Assembly: GCF_014201705.1 (NCBI RefSeq)
Contig: NZ_JACHFA010000001.1
Span: 186,001-250,000, forward strand
Source: Borreliella spielmanii
Lineage (GTDB): Bacteria; Spirochaetota; Spirochaetia; Borreliales; Borreliaceae
Direction: 5' to 3'
DNA: 64,000 bases
Made by a program: the position numbers and the translations under genes. Under the pieces are notes generated by a model that saw only the letters and a program-made list of their open reading frames with translations, was not told the DNA's origin and searched no databases. Numbering within the stretch: the stretch's first letter is position 1; each line of letters starts with the position of its first letter. Shown in pieces: positions 37,710 to 47,900 of the stretch.

Positions 37710-38756
37710 ATGAAAAAAATTTTTATATTAATAGCAATTCTTACAACTTTTACTTGCACTAAAAAAGACACAATAACTTTAAACGTATTTAATTGGGCAG
37801 AATATATTGATGAGACTTTATTAGATCAATTTGAAAAAGAAAATAATATAAAAATTAATTATGAAATCTTTCATAACAATGAAGAAATGATAGCTAAATT
37901 TAACACCACAAAGAACTACTACGATATAATAGTCCCATCAGAATATTTAATCCAAGAATTGATCGATGAAGGCAAAATTGAAAAATTAGATTATTCAAAA
38001 CTACCAAATGTAACAAAAAACATTTCTCAAAATCTCACAAACCTAGAACATGATCCTGGCAATCTTTATTCAGTTCCAGCTTACTGGGGACTAATGGGCA
38101 TACTTTATAATAAAACCAAAATAGATTCAAATGATATGCAAGGCTTTGACATACTATTTAATAAAAAATATAAAAAAGAGATTACAATGCTAGATTCTCC
38201 TAAAGACAATATTGGAGTCGCTCTAAAAAAACTTGGATACTCAATAAATGAAGACAATATAGATAAAATCAAAGAAGCTGGCGAGCTTTTAAAAATTCAA
38301 AATCCACTATTAATCGGATACTTCTCAGATGTGCCTGCAAAATCATTAATGCTAAATGGAGAAGCATCTATTCAACTTACATGGAGTGGTGAAGCACAAA
38401 GCGCAATGCTAAAAGATAAAAACTTGGATTTCTATGCACCAGAAAACACCAATCTATGGATAGACGCATTTGTAATTCCTATTGATGCCCCAAATAAAAA
38501 CTTGGCTTATAAATTTATAAACTTTCTATATGACAATGAACCATCTTATAAAAATTTCAAAGAAACCAGATATAATTCTCCAAATAAAAATGTAATAAAA
38601 AGAATAGAAGAAGAAGCAAAAAATAATCCCGAAATGAAATTATATTTAGAAGAAAAATTTATACCAAAAGATTTTTCCAAATTTGAAATTTTTAAAAAAA
38701 TACCTAAAAAAATAAAAGAGGAAATACTCAAAATATATTTGAATCTATCCTCTTAA
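37710..38756 (+). CDS. potD: Spermidine/putrescine-binding lipoprotein (BB0639 equivalent)
   Basis: Periplasmic capture protein for polyamines, 348 residues. The leader ends TTFTC with Cys16 as the likely lipid-modified residue, as Borrelia binding proteins are usually lipoproteins. The mature fold opens with LNVFNWAEYIDE, and carries YDIIVPSEYL, VPAYWGLMGILYNK and LTWSGEAQ, typical of PotD/PotF. AGGAG precedes the ATG. It is the last gene of potABCD and ends at a strong hairpin. Confidence 0.94.
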   Translation: MKKIFILIAILTTFTCTKKDTITLNVFNWAEYIDETLLDQFEKENNIKINYEIFHNNEEMIAKFNTTKNYYDIIVPSEYLIQELIDEGKIEKLDYSKLPNVTKNISQNLTNLEHDPGNLYSVPAYWGLMGILYNKTKIDSNDMQGFDILFNKKYKKEITMLDSPKDNIGVALKKLGYSINEDNIDKIKEAGELLKIQNPLLIGYFSDVPAKSLMLNGEASIQLTWSGEAQSAMLKDKNLDFYAPENTNLWIDAFVIPIDAPNKNLAYKFINFLYDNEPSYKNFKETRYNSPNKNVIKRIEEEAKNNPEMKLYLEEKFIPKDFSKFEIFKKIPKKIKEEILKIYLNLSS

Positions 38757-38771
38757 ATATTAAAAAACAAA

Positions 38772-38799
38772 AACGATCTTAAAGGCTTTTAAGATCGTT
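38772..38799. terminator. Bidirectional terminator between potD and nhaC1
   Basis: Perfect 12-bp arms AACGATCTTAAA / TTTAAGATCGTT surround a GGCT loop. The right arm also encodes the end of the minus-strand nhaC gene, and an A-run on the left gives a U-tract for minus-strand transcripts. Confidence 0.8.
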
Positions 38800-40144
38800 G
38801 ACTATTATTTAAAAAAGATCTAAATACCGATTTTATATCAAGTCCAATTATAGACAAAGTAATCAACAAGACTAAAAATCCTTGATAAATTAAAAATGGA
38901 AAAATGTCAAAAGGAGAAAGCTTGCCTTTTGTAAAATCTACAAGGGCTATGACATGCATACTATGGGGTAAAATGCTTAAAAAAAAGCATGAAGACATAC
39001 AAAGCAAAGCAGCAATTCGTTTTGAATTTAAGTTATTCTCCTTAGTTATTGATCTTACAACAGAACCACTCATTAAAATAGCAAGTCCATTATTTGCAAG
39101 AAACACAGTTAAAATGCCAACTAAAAATACAATTACAAATTCCGAAGTTCTTTTAGATTTTGACATTTTTTGCAATTTTAATAGTAACCAATCAAATCCC
39201 CCATACTTAATTGCCATATAAGAAATTCCCCCTGTAAAAACAACAAGAATAAACATTTCTCCCAAGTCTAAAAATCCCTCATTGATTTTTTTAGCCAACA
39301 ATAAAAAAGTAATATCTGAATAATAAATTCCAATCATACCAGCAACAACAATACCTAAAAACAAGGCTAAAAATACATCAAAGCCTGAAATTGCAACAAC
39401 CATAACAAAAATATATGGAATAATTTTAAAAAAATTTATCTCACCAGGCTCAACAATAAAACTATTAGTCTTAGTATAATAAGAACCTAAAAATGCAAAA
39501 ACAATGCTTGCTAAAATTGCCGCTGGAAACGTATAAAAAGATCCATTTTTAAAAACATCAACAATATTAACCTTTTGAGTACGACTTGAAATAATAGGGG
39601 TATCTGATATTAAAGACATATTGTCTCCAAATGCACCAGCACTAAGAATAGCACCAGCAACTAATGGAAGAGAAATATTCACCCTGTCTGCAAGTTCTAA
39701 AGCAATAGGAGCAACAGCAACAATGGTTCCCATAAAACTTCCAGTAGAAAAAGACAAAAAAAGGGTAATTAAAAAAATGCCACATACTAACAAATTCAAT
39801 GGAACATATTTAATGCCAATATTTACCACAGCTCCAACACTCCCTATTTCTTTGCAAACAGTAGAAAAAGCGCCAGATAACATAAATATTAAAGATATAA
39901 AAATAACATCTTGTTGAGCACAACCTTCGATAAATTTATTCATTTTTGCCAAAAAAGATCCTTTAAAAACAATAAATGTCAAAACAATGGCAATAAACAT
40001 GGCAAATATAGGAGGCATTTGATAAAATGCCTTTTCTACACCGTTAAGATAAAGAATAAGTCCTGTACCAATATAAATCCCTATAAAAAGAAAAAAAGGT
40101 GTAAGTCCCCAAAAATTTGGAACTATATCGGTTTCTCTTTCCAA
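38789..40144 (-). CDS. nhaC1: Na+/H+ antiporter, NhaC family, copy 1 (BB0638 equivalent)
   Basis: Polytopic inner-membrane protein of 451 residues with about a dozen hydrophobic spans, expected to exchange sodium for protons. Conserved stretches are FSTGSFMGTIVAVAPIAL and LSAGAFGDNMSLISDTPIISSRTQ, the second being the family signature. The start at 40142-40144 is TTG, seven bases after AGGAGG; its N-terminus (MERETDIVPNFWGL) then lines up with that of copy 2. A TTG two codons upstream is too close to the ribosome site. Confidence 0.9.
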   Translation of the reverse strand: MERETDIVPNFWGLTPFFLFIGIYIGTGLILYLNGVEKAFYQMPPIFAMFIAIVLTFIVFKGSFLAKMNKFIEGCAQQDVIFISLIFMLSGAFSTVCKEIGSVGAVVNIGIKYVPLNLLVCGIFLITLFLSFSTGSFMGTIVAVAPIALELADRVNISLPLVAGAILSAGAFGDNMSLISDTPIISSRTQKVNIVDVFKNGSFYTFPAAILASIVFAFLGSYYTKTNSFIVEPGEINFFKIIPYIFVMVVAISGFDVFLALFLGIVVAGMIGIYYSDITFLLLAKKINEGFLDLGEMFILVVFTGGISYMAIKYGGFDWLLLKLQKMSKSKRTSEFVIVFLVGILTVFLANNGLAILMSGSVVRSITKENNLNSKRIAALLCMSSCFFLSILPHSMHVIALVDFTKGKLSPFDIFPFLIYQGFLVLLITLSIIGLDIKSVFRSFLNNSQRS

Positions 40145-40256
40145 TTTCAAACCTCCTAAATTATATAATACAATTAAAAATAATTTATTCTAAATAAAAT
40201 CAATAAAATTGACCAATAAAAATTAAATAATGCAAACCTTAAAGTTTTTAAAATTT

Positions 40257-41600
40257 TTATTTTTTTAAAAAATATAAAAAAAGTTTTTTTATATCAATTC
40301 CCAAAATAGACAAAATAATAAAAACCAATAAAAATCCAAAATAAACCAAAAATGGTAAAACGCTAATTGGCGATACAAGTCCATTTGAAAAACTTACTAA
40401 AATAATCATTTGAGCACCATAAGGAATAATGCCTTGAAAAATACAAGAGAACATATCTAAAATAGAAGCACTTCTTTGAAAGCTGATGTTATTTTCAAAA
40501 GCTATCTTTTTTGCCACTTTGCCGCAAATAAGTATGGCAATTGTGTTATTAGCAAGAAAAACGTCAACTATTGAAACAAATGCCCCAATAGAAAATTCAG
40601 CTGAACTTTTTCCTCTAATCAAAGATTTCAATTTAATAAGCAACCATTTAAACCCTCCATTATGAATCGCAGTAAAAGAAACTCCCCCTGTTAAAATTGA
40701 AAGAAAAATCAAATCTGCCATATTTAAAAACCCTTTATTAATGTTTTTCATTACATCTAGAACATACAAATCACCATACAAAACACTAATAAGAAATATA
40801 GAAAAAATACCCAAAAAAAGAACTAAAAAAACATTCATTCCGGCCAAAGAAAATAATATAATTATTAAATAAGGCACGGTTTTCACCAAATCTATTGAAC
40901 TTTCATGTGAAAAATTTGCAGTATTAAGCAAATTTTCAGAAAGAAAGAAAAAAGAAAAAAAAGTTAATATAGCTGATGGAAAAGCATAAAAACTGCTGCT
41001 AATAAAAACATCTAAGATACTACTGCCCTGAGTTCGGCTAGAAACAATAGTTGTATCTGATATTAAAGAAAGATTGTCTCCAAACATAGCTCCACACATT
41101 ACAGATGCTGCTATTAAATTTGGATTAATATTGCTTTTAAAGGCAATATTAAAAGCAATAGGAGCAATTGCAACAATAGATCCAACAGAAGTACCCGCAG
41201 AAAAAGAAAGAAAGCAAGTTATAAAAAATATACCAGAAACAATCCAATTAGGATTAATATATTTAATCCCTAAATTTGCCACAGTTTCAACACAACCTAT
41301 TTCCTTACAAAGAGAAGAAAAAGCCCCCGAAAGCATAAAAATAAGACACATTAGTATAATGTCGTACTGAGAAGCTCCTTTAATAAATATGTGAATTTTG
41401 TCAGAAAATTTTCCTTTAAACAACAAAAAACAAACAATAGAAGCAAAAAACATCGCAACGCTAGCTGGCAATTGATAAAAGGCCATTTCCACACCAATAA
41501 CCCCTAAATAAATCCCTGTACCTAAATACATAATAATAAAAACAAAAAAAGGAACAAGTCCAAAAAAATTTGGTTGAACTCTTGCTTCAAGATTTTCCAT
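40257..41600 (-). CDS. nhaC2: Na+/H+ antiporter, NhaC family, copy 2 (BB0637 equivalent)
   Basis: Paralogue of the neighbouring antiporter, 447 residues, with the same order of spans and motifs (FSAGTSVGSIVAIAPIAF and MCGAMFGDNLSLISDTTIVSSRTQ). It lies upstream of copy 1 on the minus strand with a 112-base gap, which points to an old tandem duplication. The ATG at 41598-41600 has AAGGA five bases upstream and is preferred over the ATG two codons earlier. Confidence 0.9.
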   Translation of the reverse strand: MENLEARVQPNFFGLVPFFVFIIMYLGTGIYLGVIGVEMAFYQLPASVAMFFASIVCFLLFKGKFSDKIHIFIKGASQYDIILMCLIFMLSGAFSSLCKEIGCVETVANLGIKYINPNWIVSGIFFITCFLSFSAGTSVGSIVAIAPIAFNIAFKSNINPNLIAASVMCGAMFGDNLSLISDTTIVSSRTQGSSILDVFISSSFYAFPSAILTFFSFFFLSENLLNTANFSHESSIDLVKTVPYLIIILFSLAGMNVFLVLFLGIFSIFLISVLYGDLYVLDVMKNINKGFLNMADLIFLSILTGGVSFTAIHNGGFKWLLIKLKSLIRGKSSAEFSIGAFVSIVDVFLANNTIAILICGKVAKKIAFENNISFQRSASILDMFSCIFQGIIPYGAQMIILVSFSNGLVSPISVLPFLVYFGFLLVFIILSILGIDIKKLFLYFLKK

Positions 41601-41667
41601 ATACATCCTTTAAGTATAAGCGCTGCTTTTTAAAAAAGATTGCTTATTTTTTAATGATACCTCAAAT

Positions 41668-41696
41668 TATTAATCGATACATAAACTTGCAGTCAA
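41668..41696 (-). promoter_or_regulatory. Candidate promoter of nhaC2
   Basis: On the minus strand TTGACT (41691-41696) is followed after 17 bases by TTAATA (41668-41673), giving a leader of about 60 bases. The rest of the 290-base gap to zwf (41607-41897) is AT-rich and shows no gene or clear hairpin. Confidence 0.45.
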
Positions 41697-41897
41697 CTCA
41701 AGGGCAAAAATCACCAATTCTCTTAAAATATTAAAAAGAAAAACAAAATTTATCAAAAAACTTTAGTACTAAGTCACAAGAAATAAAAATCCGAAGACTT
41801 TAGACGTTAACTGCAAATAAGATAAACGTTAAAAATGAATAGAAATAAATTATATAAAAAATTTTAAATTATTTATCTTTTTAAAAAACTTGAAAAA

Positions 41898-43334
41898 TTA
41901 AATTTTCCGCCAAAAATGATCTTTTTCCAAAATAGAATCTATCTCTTTTGGCCCTTCAGACCCATAAAAATAATTACAAATTTCAATATCTGCCCATTTA
42001 TTGGCAATATCTGAAACAAATTCCCAAGAACTTTCAATCTCATCACTTGTAGCATACAAAGTGCCATCTCCTAAAAAAGCGTCTAACAACAAACGCTCAT
42101 AAGCCTCATCAAACAATCTTTTAAATGCCCCGTGATATGAAAATTCCATATTAGCAGTTTGAATTTCATAATTATACCCGGGTTTTTTGGTATTGAATTT
42201 AATTTCAATCCCATCTCTTGGTTGAATCCTAAATATTAAAGCATTGGAAAAATCAACAGAACTATTATTAAAAAGAGTAAAGCTCGGCTTTTTAAATTGA
42301 ATATATATTTCTGAAAATTTCCTAGCAAGACCTTTGCCAGTTCTAAGGTAAAAAGGAACACCAGACCAACGCCAATTATTAATAAAAACCTTCATAGCTA
42401 AATAAGTTTCAGTATTTGAATTTCCCAAAGATTCTGTTTCATCTTTATAGCCTTTTTTAAAAACCCCTTGAACTTGTGAGCCTATATATTGCCCTTTAAT
42501 AATGCAATTCTTAATATCCTCTTTGTTAATTTTTCTCAAACTTTTTAAAACTTTCACCTTCTCATCATGAATAAACTCAGAATCAAATCTAATAGGGGAT
42601 TCCATGGCAACAAGGCTTAACAATTGTAAAATATGATTTTGAACCATATCCTTTAAAGCTCCAACAGAATCGTAATACTCTGCTCTTCCATCAAGACCTA
42701 ATTCTTCTGCCACTGTAATCTGAATAAAATCTACATAACGATTATTCCAAATATTTTCAAAAATAGAATTGCCAAATCTAAATGTAAAAATATTTTGAAC
42801 CGTCTCTTTACCTAAATAGTGATCTATTCTATAAATTTGATCTTCTCTAAAAGCAGAATACAGTAAACTATTTAATTTTTTAGCTGTCTCAAGACTAGAA
42901 CCAAAAGGCTTCTCAAGAACTATTTTAGATAAAGTTAATTTTTCAATTAAAAAATACTTTTTTAGATGATTAATTATTGGTCCATAAAATGTAGGAGACG
43001 TTGACAGATAATATATTGTCTCTCGGCTTTTATCTAAAAATTTAAATAATTTTATATAAGGCTCCTTTTCATTAAAATCACCAAATACATAAATAAAGAA
43101 ATTTAAAAAAATTTCAATCAAAGAATCAGTCTCTTCTTGCCACAAAGAATCTTTAATATATAATCTAAATTCTTTATCTGTAAAGATTTTACGAGAAACA
43201 CCAATAACCCTAAAATTGCTAATACATTTATTTTTAAATAAATTAAAAAGTGAAGGAATAAGTTTTTTTCTAGACAAATTCCCAGTAACTCCAAAAATTA
43301 CAATATCAAAATTAGAAACACTTCTTTCTTTCAT
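41898..43334 (-). CDS. zwf: Glucose-6-phosphate 1-dehydrogenase (BB0636 equivalent)
   Basis: First enzyme of the oxidative pentose phosphate pathway and a source of NADPH, 478 residues. The dinucleotide loop is GVTGNLSRKKL, the substrate/catalytic segment RIDHYLGKETVQNI, and GKGLARKFSEI lies in the C-terminal domain. The ATG has no normal ribosome site; instead a tandem 10-bp repeat abuts it. TATAAT at 43361-43366 (minus strand) predicts a leader of only about 20 bases. Confidence 0.95.
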   Translation of the reverse strand: MKERSVSNFDIVIFGVTGNLSRKKLIPSLFNLFKNKCISNFRVIGVSRKIFTDKEFRLYIKDSLWQEETDSLIEIFLNFFIYVFGDFNEKEPYIKLFKFLDKSRETIYYLSTSPTFYGPIINHLKKYFLIEKLTLSKIVLEKPFGSSLETAKKLNSLLYSAFREDQIYRIDHYLGKETVQNIFTFRFGNSIFENIWNNRYVDFIQITVAEELGLDGRAEYYDSVGALKDMVQNHILQLLSLVAMESPIRFDSEFIHDEKVKVLKSLRKINKEDIKNCIIKGQYIGSQVQGVFKKGYKDETESLGNSNTETYLAMKVFINNWRWSGVPFYLRTGKGLARKFSEIYIQFKKPSFTLFNNSSVDFSNALIFRIQPRDGIEIKFNTKKPGYNYEIQTANMEFSYHGAFKRLFDEAYERLLLDAFLGDGTLYATSDEIESSWEFVSDIANKWADIEICNYFYGSEGPKEIDSILEKDHFWRKI

Positions 43335-43335
43335 A

Positions 43336-43355
43336 CAATCTGGTCCAACCTGGTC
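43336..43355 (-). repeat. Tandem 10-bp repeat in the zwf leader
   Basis: On the minus strand GACCAGGTTG and GACCAGATTG lie head to tail, ending one base before the zwf ATG. They match at 9 of 10 positions and are much richer in G and C than their surroundings. The predicted zwf transcript starts at or just before them. Confidence 0.8.
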
Positions 43356-43454
43356 ACCTTATTATATATTACAAATATATATTTATAAATATGAACAAAT
43401 AAATAAAAATTAAGCTAAAATTAAATATTATTTTTTTTACAAACAAAATTAGTA

Positions 43455-43460
43455 TATAAT
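43455..43460 (+). promoter_or_regulatory. -10 box of pncB placed for a leaderless or very short leader
   Basis: TATAAT is followed directly by AAGGAGA and then ATG at 43468. Transcription would start about 7 bases after the box, essentially at the ATG, which would leave the AAGGAG outside the message. Confidence 0.45.
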
Positions 43461-43467
43461 AAGGAGA

Positions 43468-44913
43468 ATGAAAAATCTATCGCTATTTACAGATTTTTAT
43501 GAAATTTCAATGATGAATGCTTATTTTATAAAAGGCATTAACCCTAAAGCAAAATTTGAAGTATTTTTTAGAAAAACACCGTTTAAAAATGGTTATATTG
43601 TTTTAGCTGGAATACATACATTAATTAATGAATTAAAAAATATTCATTTTACTGAAAATGAAATTGGATATTTAAAAAGCTTAAATATTTTGGATAAACG
43701 ATTTTTAAACTTTCTTAAAGAACTTAAACTAAACATAAAAATAAGTTCAATAGAAGAAGGTCGCTTGGTTTTTCCCTACACACCGGTAGTTGTGCTTGAA
43801 GGGCATCTAATAGAATTGCTATTAATAGAAGGGCTGGTTTTAAACATAATAAACTTTGAAAGTTTAATAGCAACAAAAACATCAAGAATAAAAGAATCTG
43901 GTGCAAAAATTTTAGCAGAACTTGGATTAAGAAGAGCACAAGGAATAAATGGAGCACTCTCTGCTAGCAAAGCTGCCTACATAGGGGGAGCAGACTTTAC
44001 AAGCAATATGCTTGCTGGATATAACTACAATATACCAATCACAGGAACAATGGCTCATAGTTGGGTAATGAGTTTTGAAAACGAAGAACAAGCATTCAGA
44101 GAATATGCAAAAACATATCCAACCAAAGTATGCCTACTGATTGATACTTACGACACGCTTAACAGTGGATTAAAAAATGCTATTAAAATATTTAAGGAAC
44201 TCAAACAAGAGGGAAAAAACAATTTTTCGATAAGAATTGACAGCGGAGATCTTGAATATTTAAGTAAAGCAGTAAGAAAAGAATTAAACCAAAATGGTTT
44301 AAGTCACGTAAAAATTATTGCATCTAATGAGCTTGATGAAAATATTATCATGTACTTAAATTCAATAAATGCTCCAATTGATATTTGGGGCGTTGGGACA
44401 AATTTAGTTACAGCAAAAGGAGATCCAAACCTTTCAGGAGTATATAAAATGATTTCTATAGAAAAAAATGGAAAATTTATACCAAAAATAAAAATATCAA
44501 ATAACGCAGAAAAATCAACATTGCCTGCCCAAAAAGAAGTTGCAAGAATCTATTTAAAAGGTCAAATGATCTTTGATTTTATATTTTTAAAAGAAGAAAA
44601 AGATAAAATCAAAGATCATCTAAATTCAAGAAAAGAATTTACCATTTTTCATCCAATACAAGATAACGTTTCTAAAATTATCAATCAATATGACGATTTT
44701 GAATTTTTGATTAACACCGTATTAGAAAATGGAACACTTCACAAAGGCTATGAATCTAGTTTAAATAACATTAGAAACAAAGCCAAGCTTGACTTAAGCA
44801 AGCTTGAACATACATACAGAAGAATAATTAATCCCCACATATATAAAGTGAGCATCAGTAAAAACTTAAGAAAATTAAGAAACAAGCTCACAAAAGATAA
44901 TAAAAGCAATTAA
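43468..44913 (+). CDS. pncB: Nicotinate phosphoribosyltransferase (BB0635 equivalent)
   Basis: Makes nicotinate mononucleotide from nicotinate and PRPP, the NAD salvage route of an organism lacking de novo synthesis. The 481-residue enzyme opens with LFTDFYEISMMNAYF, has the AELGLRRAQGINGALSASKAAYIGGADFTSN-like segment typical of the family (from ~151), FSIRIDSGDL and GVGTNLVT. Nicotinate is expected from the plasmid-borne nicotinamidase PncA in this group. The recC start lies three bases after its stop, so pncB heads the recombination-gene transcript. Confidence 0.95.
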   Translation: MKNLSLFTDFYEISMMNAYFIKGINPKAKFEVFFRKTPFKNGYIVLAGIHTLINELKNIHFTENEIGYLKSLNILDKRFLNFLKELKLNIKISSIEEGRLVFPYTPVVVLEGHLIELLLIEGLVLNIINFESLIATKTSRIKESGAKILAELGLRRAQGINGALSASKAAYIGGADFTSNMLAGYNYNIPITGTMAHSWVMSFENEEQAFREYAKTYPTKVCLLIDTYDTLNSGLKNAIKIFKELKQEGKNNFSIRIDSGDLEYLSKAVRKELNQNGLSHVKIIASNELDENIIMYLNSINAPIDIWGVGTNLVTAKGDPNLSGVYKMISIEKNGKFIPKIKISNNAEKSTLPAQKEVARIYLKGQMIFDFIFLKEEKDKIKDHLNSRKEFTIFHPIQDNVSKIINQYDDFEFLINTVLENGTLHKGYESSLNNIRNKAKLDLSKLEHTYRRIINPHIYKVSISKNLRKLRNKLTKDNKSN

Positions 44914-44916
44914 TCT

Positions 44917-47900
44917 GTGAATATATATAAAACTAACAAAGTAAAAAAAATTTACAATAAAATTAAGGAATTAACTCAAAAGGACAATATCTTTAAAAAA
45001 GAAACACTCATTATAGTAAAAAACGATCTCTTAAAAGAAGAAATTAAAAAAACTATAGCAAGACTAAATGGGATTTCTTATAATCTAAATATTAAAAAAA
45101 ATGCTATAAAAAGCATATATGAAATTTCTTTAAAAAATCCCAATATAAAAAAATATATAGAAAAGAACACTTTTTCATTTTACTTGGAAACAGAAAAATT
45201 CATTTTATATAACATATTGAAAGCTGAAAAACTAAAATACATAAAAGATTTTAAATCAACAAAGAATAGATACTTTTTTGCATCAAAAATAATAGATTTA
45301 TTCCACCATTATTACTCAAAATTTTCAAAATTAATTGAAACCTGGGAAGACAATGGATTTTTATGCCAAGAAGAAAATTTAAAGCCCTACGAGAATATGC
45401 AAAAAGAACTATTTAACAAACTCTTTGAAAAACAAAAAAATATTTTAAACTTACATAAAAAAATAATTCAGGAAAAATCAACAAAAAATATAGAAATTGA
45501 AATTAAAAAAATAATATTTATTGGCAATAATAAAGAGCTTGAGAAAAAAACTCTTAATTCTTTAGAAAAAATTTTTGACTTTGAAGTGCATGTTTTAATT
45601 TTTGAAGACTTGCTCAACTATAAATCTACTCTTGTTGAAGAATTATTGTTAACAAGGACAAAAATCAACCCAATAAAATACCAAGCTTTAGAAAAAGTAG
45701 ATATTGAATTATTTGAAGGTGAAAATTTTTTAACAAGCATTAAAAATAACATTATAGCAAAAACTCCACTTTCAAAATTAGACGATAGCTTCAAAATAAT
45801 AGAAGCTAAAAATCAAAAACGTGAAGTAGAAATTTTGGTAAATCAAATAGTACACTCAATACAAGAAAATAACCTGAAATTAAACGAAATAGCAATAACT
45901 TGTTTGCAAGAAGAATTCAACGAATATTTGCCATATATAGAAGAGTGCCTAAATAAATATGAAATTGAATATAGCGTTTTATGTCATAACAATTTATCAA
46001 GAGGAGAAAGTATAATAGCATTAAAAAGGTTAATGGATCTTTTTATATCAAAAAACGAAACAATTAGTAATTTCAGCAGAAAAGAAGTATTTAACCTATT
46101 GAGCAACAATAAAGTAATGAAAAAATTTAATATATCAGCATCTGAATTAAACTATTTAATAGAATTTAGCGATGCAATGAACATTAGCTTTGGTGCAAAT
46201 AACACTCACAAAGAAAGCCTAAAATATGATCAAAACTTCTTAAACTCATGGGAAGACGGATTTAATCGATTTTTAATGTCTGAAATATTTGATGAAAAAT
46301 ACGAAGAGGAAATTCACAAAGAAAGCATAAGATTTCAAGATCAAGAAGCAATAATCAAACTTATAACAATAGTAAAAAGTTTGTACGAAGATATAAACTA
46401 TTTTAAAAACAAATCATATAAAGTATATGAATGGGCAGAAATAATAGAAATTTTTATTCAAAAATATATTGATCTTGAAGAATTTAATACAACTGATGAA
46501 TATTTACGAAATAAAATAAAATCCTTTAAAAACTTTCCCAAAGATTTAAATGACAATCTTTACAAAAATTATTTAAAAGAAATTAATGAAATAAAAATTG
46601 AATTTTATCTTTTTAAGATTATGTTTGAAGAAAGTCTTGAAAAAGAAAAATACGGAATAATGTATAAAAAAAATGGAATATTGATTGCCAATTACAAAGA
46701 AATAGAATATCTTCAAAAAAAAGAAATTCATTTTTTGGGATTTCAAAAATTCAACTCTAAGATAAATTATAATAATATGAATTTATTAAATGAATACTAT
46801 GAATATGAGAACACCGAAAAAGACGCAATCACAACTCTTTTTAATTTAATTTTTGCAACATCAGAAAAATTTTACCTTTACTATTCATTTCAAGACAATC
46901 TAAGCTCAGAAATTAATACATCAAAAACAATAAACAAAATACTTGATCACATACAAAAATATGAAAAAAATTTTCAAATAGAAAAGCATCCAAATCAAAA
47001 TCATGACCTAGTTTATTTTAAAAATGTAAAAGAGAATTATTTAATAAACTATGATTTAGAGGCCTTTAATATCGCAAAAATACTACAAAATTCTAAACCA
47101 ATTAAGTTTAAGCAAAATAAAATTCAACTAGAAGGTCCGATTACGCTGAATTTATATGAATTAAAAAACGCCCTTTCTAATCCTTATAAACATTTTTATG
47201 AAAAAACATTAAACGTTAAAATACAAGACATAAGATTAGAGAATGAAATCAAAGAAAAACAAGAAGAACAAATTTTCAACACTATTGAGATTATTTACAG
47301 ACTTATAAAAAATTCAACACTACTACATGAATACATAATGGGGAAAAAAGATAATGCAGGGGAAGCAATAGAAATTATTAAAAATCACATTAGATATGAA
47401 ATACAACAAGGAAGCATGCCTTTCAACATAGATCAAAAAACAACCGTAAATGATATTCTTAAAAAAATAAATAAATTAAAAAATAACGCTGCTAAAAGCT
47501 TAAAAACCCTTTCAATAATGATAAAAACCAAAATTAAATTTTGTCAAAAACTAAAACTAAATTTTCAAAAAAAATTTATAGAATTTGAATTAAAAAAAGA
47601 TATTGATAATGTATATAAAATCGAAAACGATTATTTTTATTTAAATTTTGTAAAAAAAGACTATTGTAGCATCCCAGATAAAATAAAAAATGAAATAGAT
47701 TTATATATAACAGGACTACTAATAAAAAAAGAAATACAAAACTTCAATTCATTAACAGAAATAAGAATTAATCTTGAAAGCTTATCTGCAAAAACAACTA
47801 TTTGGTATCACCATAAAGAAATAATAATTGATGACATTGAAAATATGCTTATGCAATTTGCATACATATCAAGCTATCCAACTCCAATTTACCAAAGCTT

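Noticed and set aside
41607-41897. Possible small RNA or gene in the nhaC2-zwf gap
   Set aside because: Apart from the nhaC2 promoter there is no stable hairpin, no T-run terminator and no open frame with a ribosome site.
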